Below are positions 9,995 through 20,557 of a stretch of 64,000 nucleotides of DNA, piece by piece. Origin of the DNA: Vesta saturnalis (taxonomy: Eukaryota; Arthropoda; Insecta; Coleoptera; Lampyridae); contig JARFJB010000650.1 in the NCBI GenBank assembly GCA_036346205.1, positions 1,405,001 to 1,469,000 on the forward strand. The letters are read 5' to 3'. The notes under the pieces are model-generated. The model saw only the letters and a list, made by a program, of their open reading frames with translations. It had not been told where the DNA came from and did no database searches. A program made the translations under genes and the position numbers. How positions within the stretch are numbered: the first letter of the stretch is position 1; the number at the start of each line of letters is the position of its first letter.

Positions 9995-11398
9995 TCATTG
10001 ACATTTATAGTTAACACTATCATTGTGTTTTAAACTATGCTTTATTAAATATCTTTTCCACTTTGTCGTAAAAGGACATTGTTCACATTTATAATTAATA
10101 CTATCATTGTGTTTGAAATTATGCAGTATTAAACAATCTTTCCATTTTGTCATATAATCACATTGTTCACATTTATAATTAACACTATCATTGTGTTTTC
10201 TACTGTGGTGTTGCAAACTAGTTTTCCATTTTGTCGTAAAATCACATTGTTCACATTTATAGTTAATACTATCATTGTGTTTTAAACTATGCTTTAGTAA
10301 ATAGCCTTTCTGTTTTGTCCTATAATCACATTGTTCACATTTATAATCAACACTATCATTGTGTTTTAAACTATGCTTTATTAAATAATCTTTCTGTTTT
10401 GTCATATAATCACATTGTTCACATTTATAATTAACACCATCATTATGATTTATACTGTGCTGTATTAAACTAGCTTTCCATTTTGTTGTAAAATCACATT
10501 GTTCACATTTGTAATTAACAATATTATTGTGTTTTAAACTATGCTGTATTAAATAACCTTTCCATTTTGTCGCATAACCACATTGTTCACATTTATAATT
10601 AACACTATCTTTGTGTTTTGAACTGTGCTTTATTAAACTAGCTTTCCATTTGGTTGAAAAATCACATTGTTTACATTTGTAATTAACAAGATTATTGTGT
10701 TTTAAACTATGCTGCATTAAAGTACTTTTCCTTTTTGTCGTATAATCACATTGTTCACATTTATAATTAACAATATTATTGTGTTTTAAACTATGCTGTA
10801 TTAAAGTACTTTTCCTTTTTGTCGTATAATCACATTGTTCACATTTATAATTAACACTATTATTGTGTTTTAAATTATGCTGTATTAAATAACCTTTCCA
10901 TTTTGTTGCATAACCACATTGTTCACATTTATAATTAACACTATCATTGTGTTTTAAACTATGCCTTATAAAATTAGCTTTCCATTTTGTTGAAAAATCA
11001 CATTGTTCACATTTATAATTAACATTGTGTTTTAAACTATGTCGTTTTAAAATTTTTTTTGATTTTGTCACATAATCACATTGTGCACATTTGTATATTG
11101 AAGTGTGATTTTTTAAATTGTATTTTACTTTTGTGTTTGTTGAACACTCAGCTTGATTATAGGCAGGTACTATATTTGTAGCTTGTTCAACAATACTTTC
11201 TCTTGCATTACCTATTTCAGTTACACCTATATTTTCATCCTTTGTTATAAAATTTATGTTATCTACTTCACCTCTACTGGTATTTTCTTCTTTTATTATA
11301 TTATTTAGAATAAAATGTTGATTAGTTAATAGCAAATGTATTGGTCCTTCCTCGTTAGGTTCAAGTTTAACAAGTTTCATATCAATCTCAGAAGACAT
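9995..11398 (-). CDS. C2H2 zinc-finger protein, gene 1 (13 tandem fingers)
   Basis: A 467-residue single-exon ORF; the start MSSEID is chosen because genes 2 and 3 share it. Residues 1-105 form an acidic, non-finger region with VKLE and IKEE motifs that fit the SUMO-acceptor pattern (inference). Then come 13 complete C-X2-C-X12-H-X3-H fingers of the form YKCEQCDYTTKxKxxLxxH and a truncated 14th (YKCQ, stop). Linkers are NDSVNYK-like, not the TGEKP of classical arrays. The aromatic residue sits two positions after the second Cys. Between fingers the framework is nearly constant, while helix positions -1, +2, +3 and +6 vary. Likely a nuclear nucleic-acid-binding protein; target unknown. Finger sequence continues, decayed, downstream (9540-9994), so the stop may be a lesion. 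No ZAD, BTB or KRAB domain is visible. Confidence 0.8.
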   Translation of the reverse strand: MSSEIDMKLVKLEPNEEGPIHLLLTNQHFILNNIIKEENTSRGEVDNINFITKDENIGVTEIGNARESIVEQATNIVPAYNQAECSTNTKVKYNLKNHTSIYKCAQCDYVTKSKKILKRHSLKHNVNYKCEQCDFSTKWKANFIRHSLKHNDSVNYKCEQCGYATKWKGYLIQHNLKHNNSVNYKCEQCDYTTKRKSTLIQHSLKHNNIVNYKCEQCDYTTKRKSTLMQHSLKHNNLVNYKCKQCDFSTKWKASLIKHSSKHKDSVNYKCEQCGYATKWKGYLIQHSLKHNNIVNYKCEQCDFTTKWKASLIQHSINHNDGVNYKCEQCDYMTKQKDYLIKHSLKHNDSVDYKCEQCDYRTKQKGYLLKHSLKHNDSINYKCEQCDFTTKWKTSLQHHSRKHNDSVNYKCEQCDYMTKWKDCLILHNFKHNDSINYKCEQCPFTTKWKRYLIKHSLKHNDSVNYKCQ

Positions 11399-11401
11399 AT
11401 C

Positions 11402-11849
11402 TGGAAGCGCTTATATTGCTGAGTCAAAGATCGATTAAGTTTGGATTGGCTTGGTTCAAGTAAATGGAGTAATAAACATATAGATACACCATGATGTGAA
11501 GTGTATTACAGTAGAGCTTTCAAAATATACTACACGTAAATCAGGTTTCCCACCACAATTTTATAAAAATAAAACTGACGTTTTAATTTTTGGTGATTTC
11601 TATATATCCATTTTTTTATTTCACCCTAGATTAGGGAGTTATTTTTACAAAGTTGGAATAATATTTTTTAATAACGTCAAATTTGTTTAATTTATTTTCA
11701 CGATTGATTATGTTGCCTTTTTAAAAATGATTTTTTAAATATTCATTTCCATAGCAACGTATAGAGCAGTTTGAAAGTTTGCAATTGATTAGTATTGTCA
11801 TTTTCTAACAACTTCAAAATGTATAAAAAATTAGATAAAAGAATTTATA
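11402..11849. other. 5' flank of zinc-finger gene 1; no gene recognised
   Basis: The first 100 bases match the leader of genes 2 and 3 with small indels, then similarity fades. A 64-codon plus-strand frame at 11496-11690 has no motif and is not supported. Confidence 0.45.
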
Positions 11850-13879
11850 TACAGGGTGAATCTTATCTAATCCGCCAAAATTAAAGGAGCACCAGAACTC
11901 ATCATTATAAGCAAAAAAGTTCATAGGTACATGGGTCCGGAAATGCTTCGTTTCCGAGATACAGGGTGTCAAAGTTGAAAAAAGAAATCGCTATTTCTTC
12001 AATATTTTTTGACTGTTTCGAAATAATTTCATAAAATTTCGTATACGGGGTTTTTTTGGGGACAGTTTATAATAACAATAATAAAGTGGTGATGTAATTT
12101 GTACATTGATTAAACGCCAAATGCAATCTCTAACTACAAATTTTAAACAAATTGAAATACTAACCTTTCACCACTAATTATATGCCGTCTCGTCCACAAT
12201 CGGTAGATGAAATATAGGGTGGGTTCTATTATACTGACTTGTTAACACACCTGAAATGCGGCTTGTTTCTCACCTGCTTAATTATTTTCCTTTCTCTAAT
12301 TAATAAAAAAACAATGTAAAAAATTATAAAAAAATATATAATTAAATGTATTCTCGAGCGCCATGTTATCTTTGTCAAGGAATAACAAAACCTAAATAAT
12401 GAACAATAAAAACTTTCTATAAATATCAAAAATTAACAATGTGCAATTAAGTTTATTTACCCAATATATGGATGGTTAAGGAGAGGAAAGAAAAGGTTTT
12501 AAAGCTAAGCTTAAAAAATATAGAATTACCACATAAATACCTCAGTATAATGATTTTCTTATAGACACCTTCCAGTGTTTAATTGTGGATGCGGAACGGT
12601 CAACCAGTATGAAAGCGTTTCTACATCTTCCTTGCGTATTCTTGTAACAACGCGATCAATTATGTATTTGAAGGGATTTTCGATCCACTAAACTTATTGT
12701 ATTCTTGATGTTTTATTGTATTAAAATTGCATTTTAAGATGATATTATTTGAATGAAGAGAAACTTGCGTAAATAAGTAACTTAAGAGCCATTTAAAATA
12801 TAAATATAAGTATGGGTAAGCAAGTAAGTAAATAAGTGCCTTAAGTGAGTATAAGGGAATAATGTAAGTACTATAATGAGTGTACTTGAGTGTACGTGAG
12901 TGCCTGGAAAGAGCAAATGCTTAAGCTTTAAATATAATGAATTGAAAAATAACTTACCACCAAAATTCTGATGGCACCAAATATAAATATTAAGTAAAAA
13001 CCATTATAACAATGTCTTCTGCTTTAACATTCAGCAGCAAGTGAAGTAAAAAATAGAGGCTTTCAGAAACGCTTCTGTAAGTGCCCCCCCTCAAGAAGTG
13101 GTCACGCATTGCGCGAAATACAATGATCGGAGTCCAATTTTTAAAAGAAAGGGAACTATAACTATTTATGTAATATTACACCCAAAATATATGTTCTATG
13201 AAATGAAATTTAAGTTGCCTTTCTCAATTTTACATGTAAATAATTAAAAACTCCTCTAATTTTACGCCAAATAAATTAATGATTTTAGATTAACGTATTT
13301 TTTAATACAACCACAAAAAAAGGTTGTTACAAGTTGCTTGAACAGTTGTTATCAAAAGAATATGTTTACTTTTAATATTAATTTCTTTTCTTGATTTTTT
13401 AATTTTGAATATTTTAGTGCTCCTTACAAGTTTTAAATAAATAAACATTGTGAGTTTTAAATGTGTTTTTCTCAGAAACGGTTGCTCCTAGCGACATCAC
13501 TAAAATATACCTTTTTTTAGCAGAAAAGATAGGAGAATCGATTTTTCTAGTCCAAAATGGTATACAGTGTAGCACAAAAAAATTGCAACGATTTAAAGGG
13601 TCGAAATGGTTGCCGCTGGCGCCCTCTAGAGACCACAACTAAATGGACCACAAATTTGAATATTTCATTTCAAAAAACCATCGTATACGAAATTTCATGA
13701 AATTATTTCGAAACAGTCTAAAGATATTGAAGAAAACGCGATTTCTTTTTTCAACTTTGACACCCTGTATCTCGGAAACGAAGCATTTCCGGACCCATGT
13801 ACATATGAACTTTTTTGCTTATAATGATGAGTTCTAGTACTTCTTTAATTTTGGCTGATTAGATAAGATTCACCCTGTA
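11850..13879. mobile_element. Non-autonomous TIR element with ~215-bp inverted repeats
   Basis: TACAGGGTGAATCTTATCTA at 11850 is matched in reverse at 13879; the two arms stay similar for about 215 bp (to about 12063 and 13665). TA flanks both ends (11848-11849, 13880-13881). No transposase is encoded. Without the nested LTR-A copy the element is about 0.76 kb. The CAGGGTG ends and TA target are typical of Tc1/mariner-derived MITEs; family is an inference. Confidence 0.85.
12068..13331 (-). mobile_element. LTR-A repeat, copy 2 (probable solo LTR)
   Basis: 1264 bp, homologous to 4385-5664 over its whole length. It is flanked by AGTT at 12064-12067 and 13332-13335. Its ends (TATAAT... and ...GGTTGTTACA) agree with copy 1, which fixes the boundaries independently. 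It is nested in the long-TIR element close to the inner edge of the left arm. No coding capacity. Confidence 0.8.
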
Positions 13880-14044
13880 TAAAAAAACCTTTCGCAGTTT
13901 GATAAATAATAAACTTCCTCGTGCAAAAGCTTTAATTAAAACGCGAAAAATATTTGATGTAAGCGATTTCAGTTTATATCCGTGGTTACTGTTCATTTCA
14001 TTACCTGTGGCAACTGTTAGGAACATAGGAAGGTGCCACCACAA

Positions 14045-14247
14045 CTGTAATCTAACTTAATTAGATAAGATAAACAAAATTACTGTAACTTAACATAATT
14101 AGATTAGATAAACAACACTACTATAACCTAACAAAAGTAGATTAGATAAACAAAACTACAGTAATCTAAAAAAAAATTGCATGGGCCGGGATTCTAACCC
14201 GCACCAACAGCGTGGAAGACGACTCCTACCACTTCACCACCAGCGCT
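14045..14247 (-). mobile_element. tRNA-derived SINE with 38-bp tandem tail
   Basis: On the minus strand, 14247-14179 is tRNA-like: an A-box-like TGGTGGTGAAGTGG and a B-box-like GGTTAGAATCC (one mismatch to the consensus). A T-run follows. Then come just over three 38-bp repeats (14121-14158, 14083-14120, 14045-14082) ending near an ATTACAG motif. The tRNA part lacks a good anticodon arm and has no matching acceptor stem, so it is not a working tRNA gene. It would have been copied by a LINE in trans. Confidence 0.7.
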
Positions 14248-14663
14248 CTAGGTGACATTGAAAGTGATATTTAAGCCATTTATAAAAATACCTATTTATG
14301 TAGCTAAGGCATACGCAATAAGGAAAATGCATAAAATTTAAATTGGCCTCAAATATTTTTTTCTAAATTGTTTAACGTCTTTACATTATACTCAAAAGGT
14401 TTTTTTTTTTTTGGTTAGTTATTATTTAAACCCAGAAAATATTAAATAAAAAGTGAAAAATAAGGTACGGAAATTCAAACTTACAAAACACGCCACCATT
14501 GGTCGAAACGTAATGTGACGTCATTTGTCATGTCCATAAAGTCATTTGATCCAACAACGTCGATATTCATACTGTGTTTGTAGCGTTTGTGATCAAAAAT
14601 GGTGATAAAAACTGTATTCCTGTGTGATTACTTGTGAATAATATTTGTAATCAATCTAGGACG
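14248..14663. other. No recognised gene; probable 5' flank of the following gene
   Basis: AT-rich DNA with a 12-base T run at about 14400. GC rises slightly from 14485 to 14660, just before the first exon below, so this may hold its promoter. No motif strong enough to call. Confidence 0.35.
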
Positions 14664-15426
14664 ATGACAGAAACTGGTCTTGCGAAAGCACAATCGGATA
14701 ATCTACCGAACATTGATGCATTTATGAGCGCAGAGATCAAAGGAGCGAAAGCTGCAAGGTGATCCTTATGTTACATGGTATATTTTTGTCCATAACATAG
14801 ATTGTTATTCATAAATGTATAAATAATACTTACAACAAAACATACCTAACCTATAAATAACCATTTGTTATTAAAATTGTTCCTAAACTCCTAATTTACG
14901 TCTATATCATTATAATTAACACGTAATATTATATTATTCAAGCTCACTCAAGAATGATATCTTTAAATACTTTTTGTAAATATTAGATAAATACTTTATT
15001 CCAATTTACATGAACAAAGTATTTAAGTACTTGTTCGTTTCAGATCTGAACGAGAATCTTACGTTGATTCAGCAGTTGTCTATGTCCAAGTGAAACGAGA
15101 TGGAGACATATGTGTAGTTAAAGCTCGGATTACACCTGAGCATAATGTCCGACAGAAATGTTATGCTGTTACTTGCACTTGTAATGAAACGGAAGAAACT
15201 ATTCTTTCTGTTGAATGTGAAAATTGTGCTGCACATTTAGGTAATTATTTTACTTGCTTAGCATCAGTGCTTAGGCTCATCAAGCTAGTTGGTTGTTAAA
15301 CCACATCACAATGATTTGTGTTATATCTAAGAGTTAGTTCTAGTTAGACTATGTCAGGGTATTTTGAACACCCTGTATACGTATTGCGTAATTTTGTTTG
15401 TAGTTTTATTCACTTAGTTAGATTCC

Positions 15427-15461
<35 letters not shown>

Positions 15462-16965
15462 TTTTGTTGTCAAAGTGAGTTTTTTTAGATAAATTTGTTA
15501 CGCGTGTAGCGACCTTTAGGAAAGGTGTATGGTGAGCTTTAGTTTTGTTTGTTTGTGAATTATTAATCCGTAATTTAGGTTGTTTTTCCTTATTATAGAA
15601 GTTTGATTAACGTTTATTTGTATATAGTTGTATATAAGTTTACATAAGGTTTATTTCGTTTGATTTCCTTAAAAAATTAAGTAATTTAAATAAATAGTGT
15701 AGATTTATGTGTGTATGATATCATATTGGCGACATAAAGACGCTTAAGTATAGTTGTTCAGTGTAATATTGAGTATGTTGGTTTTAAGTCATAGAGGTTG
15801 AATGTGGGACTGATTGTTCGTACTTTAAGGAAAACATAGATATTTTGCACATTAAGTCTGCTGACGTTTGAACTTTTCAAAGTTCTCGAGCCCTGACGGA
15901 TGAAAACGAAGTTTCTGTATAGGGGTACTAAATCTTCCCCTTCCGTTTTTTTAATTTGTGGAATTAAATTAGATAAGATTTTTTGTGAGTAGTGGGATTC
16001 AAAATCAAAGATGGATTTTTGGTAATAATTTGGATGAGCCTGAAACTGACTGCGCTCTCGAGTAGTATTACGGTGACGTTTATTGTTACGCTTTAAGGGG
16101 TGGTTTAGAACGTTGATATTTTGGACCTTGTGGTGTTTAACGAACGTACTTTTTTGTGTAGTAAGGGTAGTTTAGCTACTTCTGAAGAAGACCTGTAAAG
16201 GGATTTTATTAAAACTGTTCATCACCAAAGGATTATACCTAGTACCGATTTCGATTTTACGTAAAGTTACCTAGAGGACATCGTCGTGTTGTATTAGTGC
16301 TTCAGTGACTTTTTTGGTTTTTTCTCGCTTTTGCGGATTTATTTAAAATCAACGTTCTTGCAGTGCCGCTTATTTACCGTACAAAGCGTGTTTAAGGATA
16401 AAGAAACTTTCGCAATATATTAAAATTATAGTTATTTAAATCAAGTTATTAACCTTTTGGATTGTTAATGTGATTAAAACTATTTAAAAGATTAAAGTCA
16501 ACAAGCAAATTGAGTGCACAATTTAGTATTTTAAAAGAAGTTTTTAATTTATGCAGTAAGATTTTAACGAGTTTAAATCAAGGAATCGTTTGTGTATAAA
16601 AGAACAATAGTCAACATCTAATTCAACATTTTGTCAGAGCAGGAAGATTTCATTTCCGTTATAGCAGTAACCGACCATCATTTTCTATTGTAACACAGGA
16701 GAGGTGTAATTCTAGACCTTAAGGTAACATAATATTGTTTTTTTTTTGTTGAATTTTTCAAGATTTTTGTGTGTTTCGAATTATTTTTTTTTGTGTTAAC
16801 GAAGGTTTGAAAGCGGTGTCGTATTTTTTTTTTGGTAAATTAAGTTGTTGTTTTAACTTTATTCAGTGTAATTAATAATAGTTCTGACGCTCCGTCTTCA
16901 CCCTTTGTTATTTATTTTAGTATTAAAGGGCAATTGACCCTATTGTAGTGTGGGTATATAATCCA

Positions 16966-17028
<63 letters not shown>

Positions 17029-18412
17029 AATATAGGTTAAACCATTTAAACTGACGTAAAGCAGCTTTCTGATCAGACATCCTGTCGCCTTTTAAGTATT
17101 TGTATTTTTTTTTGTTTATACGCACTATCGTGTTTATATTTATATTATTTTTTATTATTTTATTATAGCTTTGTTAGGTTTTATAAATGTGTTTTACTTC
17201 TGTGGAAACCCTTTTGTGTTGCATAAAAGTTCTTTTTGCAAATTGCAAGTTACCGGTAATTTAGTTTTTAACGTAACGAAGTTAGTTTTTTTTATTTTTG
17301 AGTAATAGCGTTATTGATATTTAGTATTTTATTTGATTTTTAGTTGAGTATTAATTCATTTAGAGTGCCTTCAACAAAGGTGATTCTTTTTTTTAGTTTT
17401 GTTTTGATTATTATTTAATGCCTGATTATTTACACTGAGGTGTATTAACGTAACTTTATTGAGTGTTTATCACACTTTTATTTGACAAGCGTGTAGTGCT
17501 TTTGAAGCCCTATTTCAGGTGGTTTGCTGAGTTGCTGTCCAGCACCCCTGGGATTGATTGCGGATAGGTAAGCGTATGTTTTTTGTATGTTTAGACACGC
17601 TATGTACTCGTAATTTTGGCACGACGACCCTTATTTTGACTACCAAACATTCTGGCGTCCTTAACCGAACCAATTTTGTCTTCATCCCCTATTTTGACTT
17701 ACGTACGATTTACTATTCTGGATGTGCAAAATTTTTCAACATCTGACCTACACTCATACGCTGACTAGTCGGGGCAAAAAGGCCAATTTATCTGTAATCC
17801 CGTTCTACCACCCGTTTATACCGTTACAACTAAGCAACTTTCTTCCTAACCCGTGGTAAGTTAATACCACGGGTTACCTCTTTAAAGTAATTTATGTATG
17901 CAGGAACTTTTTTTTTGTTTTAAGTTAGTACATCAATAAATTTACATTTTTTTTTGTTTTGTTTCAGGAGGATAGCTTTTTAGCATGACTACACCGGCGC
18001 AGTGAAGATCCATCCACCACTAGCATCAAGTGTTATTGGAAAAAATCAAAATTATCAACCATTGGTACTAGCCAGAAGTTTATTAAAGCCAAGTAAATTT
18101 CTAAAGCACCTAAACTTGTGCAAATACCTCTCAATAATGAAATGGTTGGTGACACTAACAATCATTTGATGAAGTTTTATAAAGAGCCAAACAATGTGGA
18201 AAAATTGTCAATTCATCTTCAGTCATCGAGCAAAGCTACAAACCCTGTTGTTTTTATCGAACATTGTAAACTGCAATGACTACAGATGCATGTGAGGAAG
18301 CTGCATTAGCAACTATTGAACAAAATGAATGAGCATTGTGGCACGAGCTAATGTATGGCAGGATCACAGCTTCCAAAGCTTATGATGCTGCAAACAAAAC
18401 AGAAAGGTAATT
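14664..18412 (+). pseudogene. SWIM-like zinc finger / YqaJ-domain gene, broken by an LTR
   Basis: Exon 1 (14664-14758) encodes MTETGLAKAQSDNLPNIDAF; exon 2 (15044-15240) has YVDSAVVYVQVKRDG, RITPEHNVR and a CENCAAHLG end. Both junctions are consensus GT/AG in matching phase. This N-terminal arrangement is known from multicopy arthropod genes with a SWIM-like Cys/His cluster followed by a YqaJ exonuclease domain. A 2.48 kb solo LTR sits in the next intron (15352-17828). Exon 3 starts after TTTCAG near 17967 but has lost the CKH ligands through a small deletion, then continues (LHRRSEDPSTTS, CYWKKSKLS) with a Trp-to-stop change and later stops. The start of the YqaJ region (LWHELMYGRITASKAYDAA, 18335-18400) is readable before it runs into zinc-finger sequence. 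Confidence 0.75.
15352..17828. mobile_element. LTR-B solo LTR, copy 1 (2.48 kb)
   Basis: Starts TGTCAGGGTATTTTG and ends TATACCGTTACA, with 4-bp target duplication ACTA (15348-15351, 17829-17832). A colinear homologue of 2.28 kb lies at 23399-25676 with a different duplication (ACTT), so both edges are confirmed independently. There is no gag-pol and only one LTR-like unit, hence solo LTR. LTRs this long are known in a few beetle Ty3/gypsy elements such as Woot of Tribolium. It contains TA runs at 15429-15458 and 16968-17019. A 62-codon frame at 17558-17746 is not supported as a gene. Confidence 0.8.
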
Positions 18413-19280
18413 TAATGCAACATAGATTAAAATACAATAGTCGTTTTAATTATAAATGTGAAGAATGTGATTTTATAACAAACTGGAAAGATTATTTAAT
18501 AAAGCATAGTTTAAAACACAATGATAGTGTTGACTATAAATGTGAACAACGTGATTTGACGACAAAATGGAAAACTTTTTTAAAACAGCATAGTTTAAAG
18601 CACAATGATAGTACTAGGTATAAATGTGAACAATGTGCCTATTCTACAAATGTGAGGCTGAGTTTAGTAAATTATTTAGTAAAACACTCTTCAAGAGCTA
18701 AATACAATTGTGAGCAATGTGATTTTACGACAAAATGGCAAACTAATTTAATACAACATACTTTAATACACAATGCTACTATTAAGTATAATTGTGAAGA
18801 TGTTAGTATTCCACAAATGTGAAAAGGTATTTAAAGGCTCATATAGGAAAACACTATTCCCGAGCAAAATAAAATTGTGAACAATGGGAATTTATGACAA
18901 AATGGAAATCTAATTTAATATATCATAGGTAGTTTAAAACACAATTATAGTTGTACGACAATATCAAAAACTACATTAATACAGCATATTTTAATACACA
19001 ATGATAGTGTTAAGTTTAATGTGAACAATCTGATCTTACAAAAAAAAGGAAAGCTTGTTTAAAAAAAAGCATAGTTTAAAATTCGATGATAGTGTTAAGT
19101 ATAAATGTAAAGAATGCGAGTATTTTACAAATATGAAACAGTATTAAGACCCATGTAGCACTTGTTAGTAGCCAAATACAGTGTGATTTTGTAACAAAAT
19201 GGAAAGCTTATTCAATACATCATACTTTAAAACAATGACAAATTGTTCAATGATAATGTTGATTATAATTACAAATGATA
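18400..19280 (+). pseudogene. Zinc-finger array remnant fused to the YqaJ-type gene
   Basis: From about 18400 the plus strand reads as family fingers: TKQKGNLMQH, then YKCEECDF, a finger with a lost Cys (CEQRD), YKCEQCAYSTN and YNCEQCDFTTKW, ending in a stop at 18820. Beyond it the array decays (18823-19260) with shifted frames, but TGTGAACAATG-like codons are still visible, including the shared Tyr-to-stop lesion near 18868. The N-terminal 100-residue region of the intact family members is missing; the 5' boundary lies inside the YqaJ exon at an A-rich microhomology (ACAAAACAGAAAGG). One frame (18355-18822) runs across the join, but the upstream reading frame differs from the YqaJ frame. Confidence 0.8.
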
Positions 19281-19403
19281 GTGGAGTAACGTTAGATCTT
19301 CGGAAAAAGTGGCGAGAGATATAAATGTTGCATTTTACCTCAACCTACATATACATATGTAATTTGCGGCTACTACTCGAAAATCCGAACATCAAACTGG
19401 GGA

Positions 19404-19750
19404 AGCGCTGTTGGTCTTGTGGTACATTGGATGCCTAGCACGCGGTTGAGGTAGGTTCGATTCCCGGCTTGTGTACTTTTTTTTTTGTTAGGTTACAGTG
19501 TTTATGTTTTTTCTCGTATTGTACCGTAAATTTTAGATTTTTATACCTAATACAAAGTTGTCAAGCAAGGAAACGCGTGATTGGTCCGCATTTTGTGAGA
19601 AATATCCGCAAGTCATACGTAGGTATAGAAGGTTATGCAATCGAATGTTTTTTTACCATCGCTAAATCGACTCATTTAGCTCATTTTACAACTTTTTGCC
19701 AAGTTTCGCCAAGATCGGCCATCATGTCTGTATTTCTGTGTCTATAGGCG
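19404..19750 (+). mobile_element. tRNA-derived SINE
   Basis: The head 19404-19475 is tRNA-like, with an A-box-like TTGGTCTTGTGG and a perfect B box GGTTCGATTCC (19454-19464). A 10-T run follows. The body to about 19750 shares no repeat within this window. The head begins AGCGCTG like the SINE at 14.2 kb but the bodies differ. The 3' limit is approximate. An overlapping 92-codon frame is not a gene. Confidence 0.6.
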
Positions 19751-19759
19751 TTTCCAAAA

Positions 19760-20549
19760 ATTGTACCGCTGTATACCATTTATACATTTGGCGTTCGAAG
19801 ATTGGTTACTTACCGCGTTTGTAATTTATCACAAATCTAACCGGTGCATCTGCCAGATCCATGAATTATGAACCGAGCTTGTTTGTTGGTACATCGATAC
19901 GAATTATAACGCTTTTACGTTCGGTGGACGGTTAGTTCTTAACAGAACTATCTGATATGGGCGGAATGGTAAATTTGGGAGGAGAAAATCGCGGTATAAT
20001 CGGGATTCTCGGGAGCCAATCTAGGTAAACGGTGCTATAGATATCTAGACTCCCCTTTGCGGGGGGTGGGGGGGTAAAGGGGTAAAAGCGGTCAGAATAG
20101 CGTCAGCGAAGACGTCGATTTACCAGAATCTCCGAAGATTTAAAGTAATGCCGGTATTTAAGACTACTGTTTTTGTTGAGTTGGAAATGCTCGTTCCCGG
20201 TAGTAAAAATTAGAAAAACAAAACGAATTATCAGTTGTGAAAAAAATATAATTCCTGGTACAGAGGTCGAAAGAAAATATTTCCCTAGTCAGGTAAATCA
20301 TGACACAAATTAAGTTCTATAAATTGTAAATTAGATAACAAAGCGATTCCTCAAACGGCATAATAATAACTAAACACTCCTGGTCTCAGCAACGAATTAA
20401 TCGCGGTTAAATGGGATTAGCTAAATTAATCATTATCAAAGCAAATTCGTAAAGCCCCGGTAAAATGAGTAATTACGGTGTACAGACTCAGTCTTTAATT
20501 TATTATGGCAGCTGTAAAAACAAATGTTGCACTCTAATGGTTGATGATG
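19760..20549. other. No recognised gene
   Basis: Somewhat GC-richer sequence with a G-run (about 20057-20080). No ORF, RNA or repeat edge I can support. Confidence 0.4.
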
Positions 20550-20557
20550 CCAATTAA

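Noticed and set aside
14179..14247. tRNA gene
   Set aside because: A- and B-box-like words are present, but arms do not pair properly and a SINE-like tail follows.
16170..16210. Hammerhead ribozyme core (CTGAAGA...) in LTR-B
   Set aside because: A CTGANGA-like word is present but I could not find the required GAAA and three flanking stems.
17558..17746. 62-codon frame with a homologue at 25406-25594
   Set aside because: Both lie in LTR-B copies; it begins at TTG, and nearly all differences between the two change the amino acid, so there is no sign of protein-level selection.
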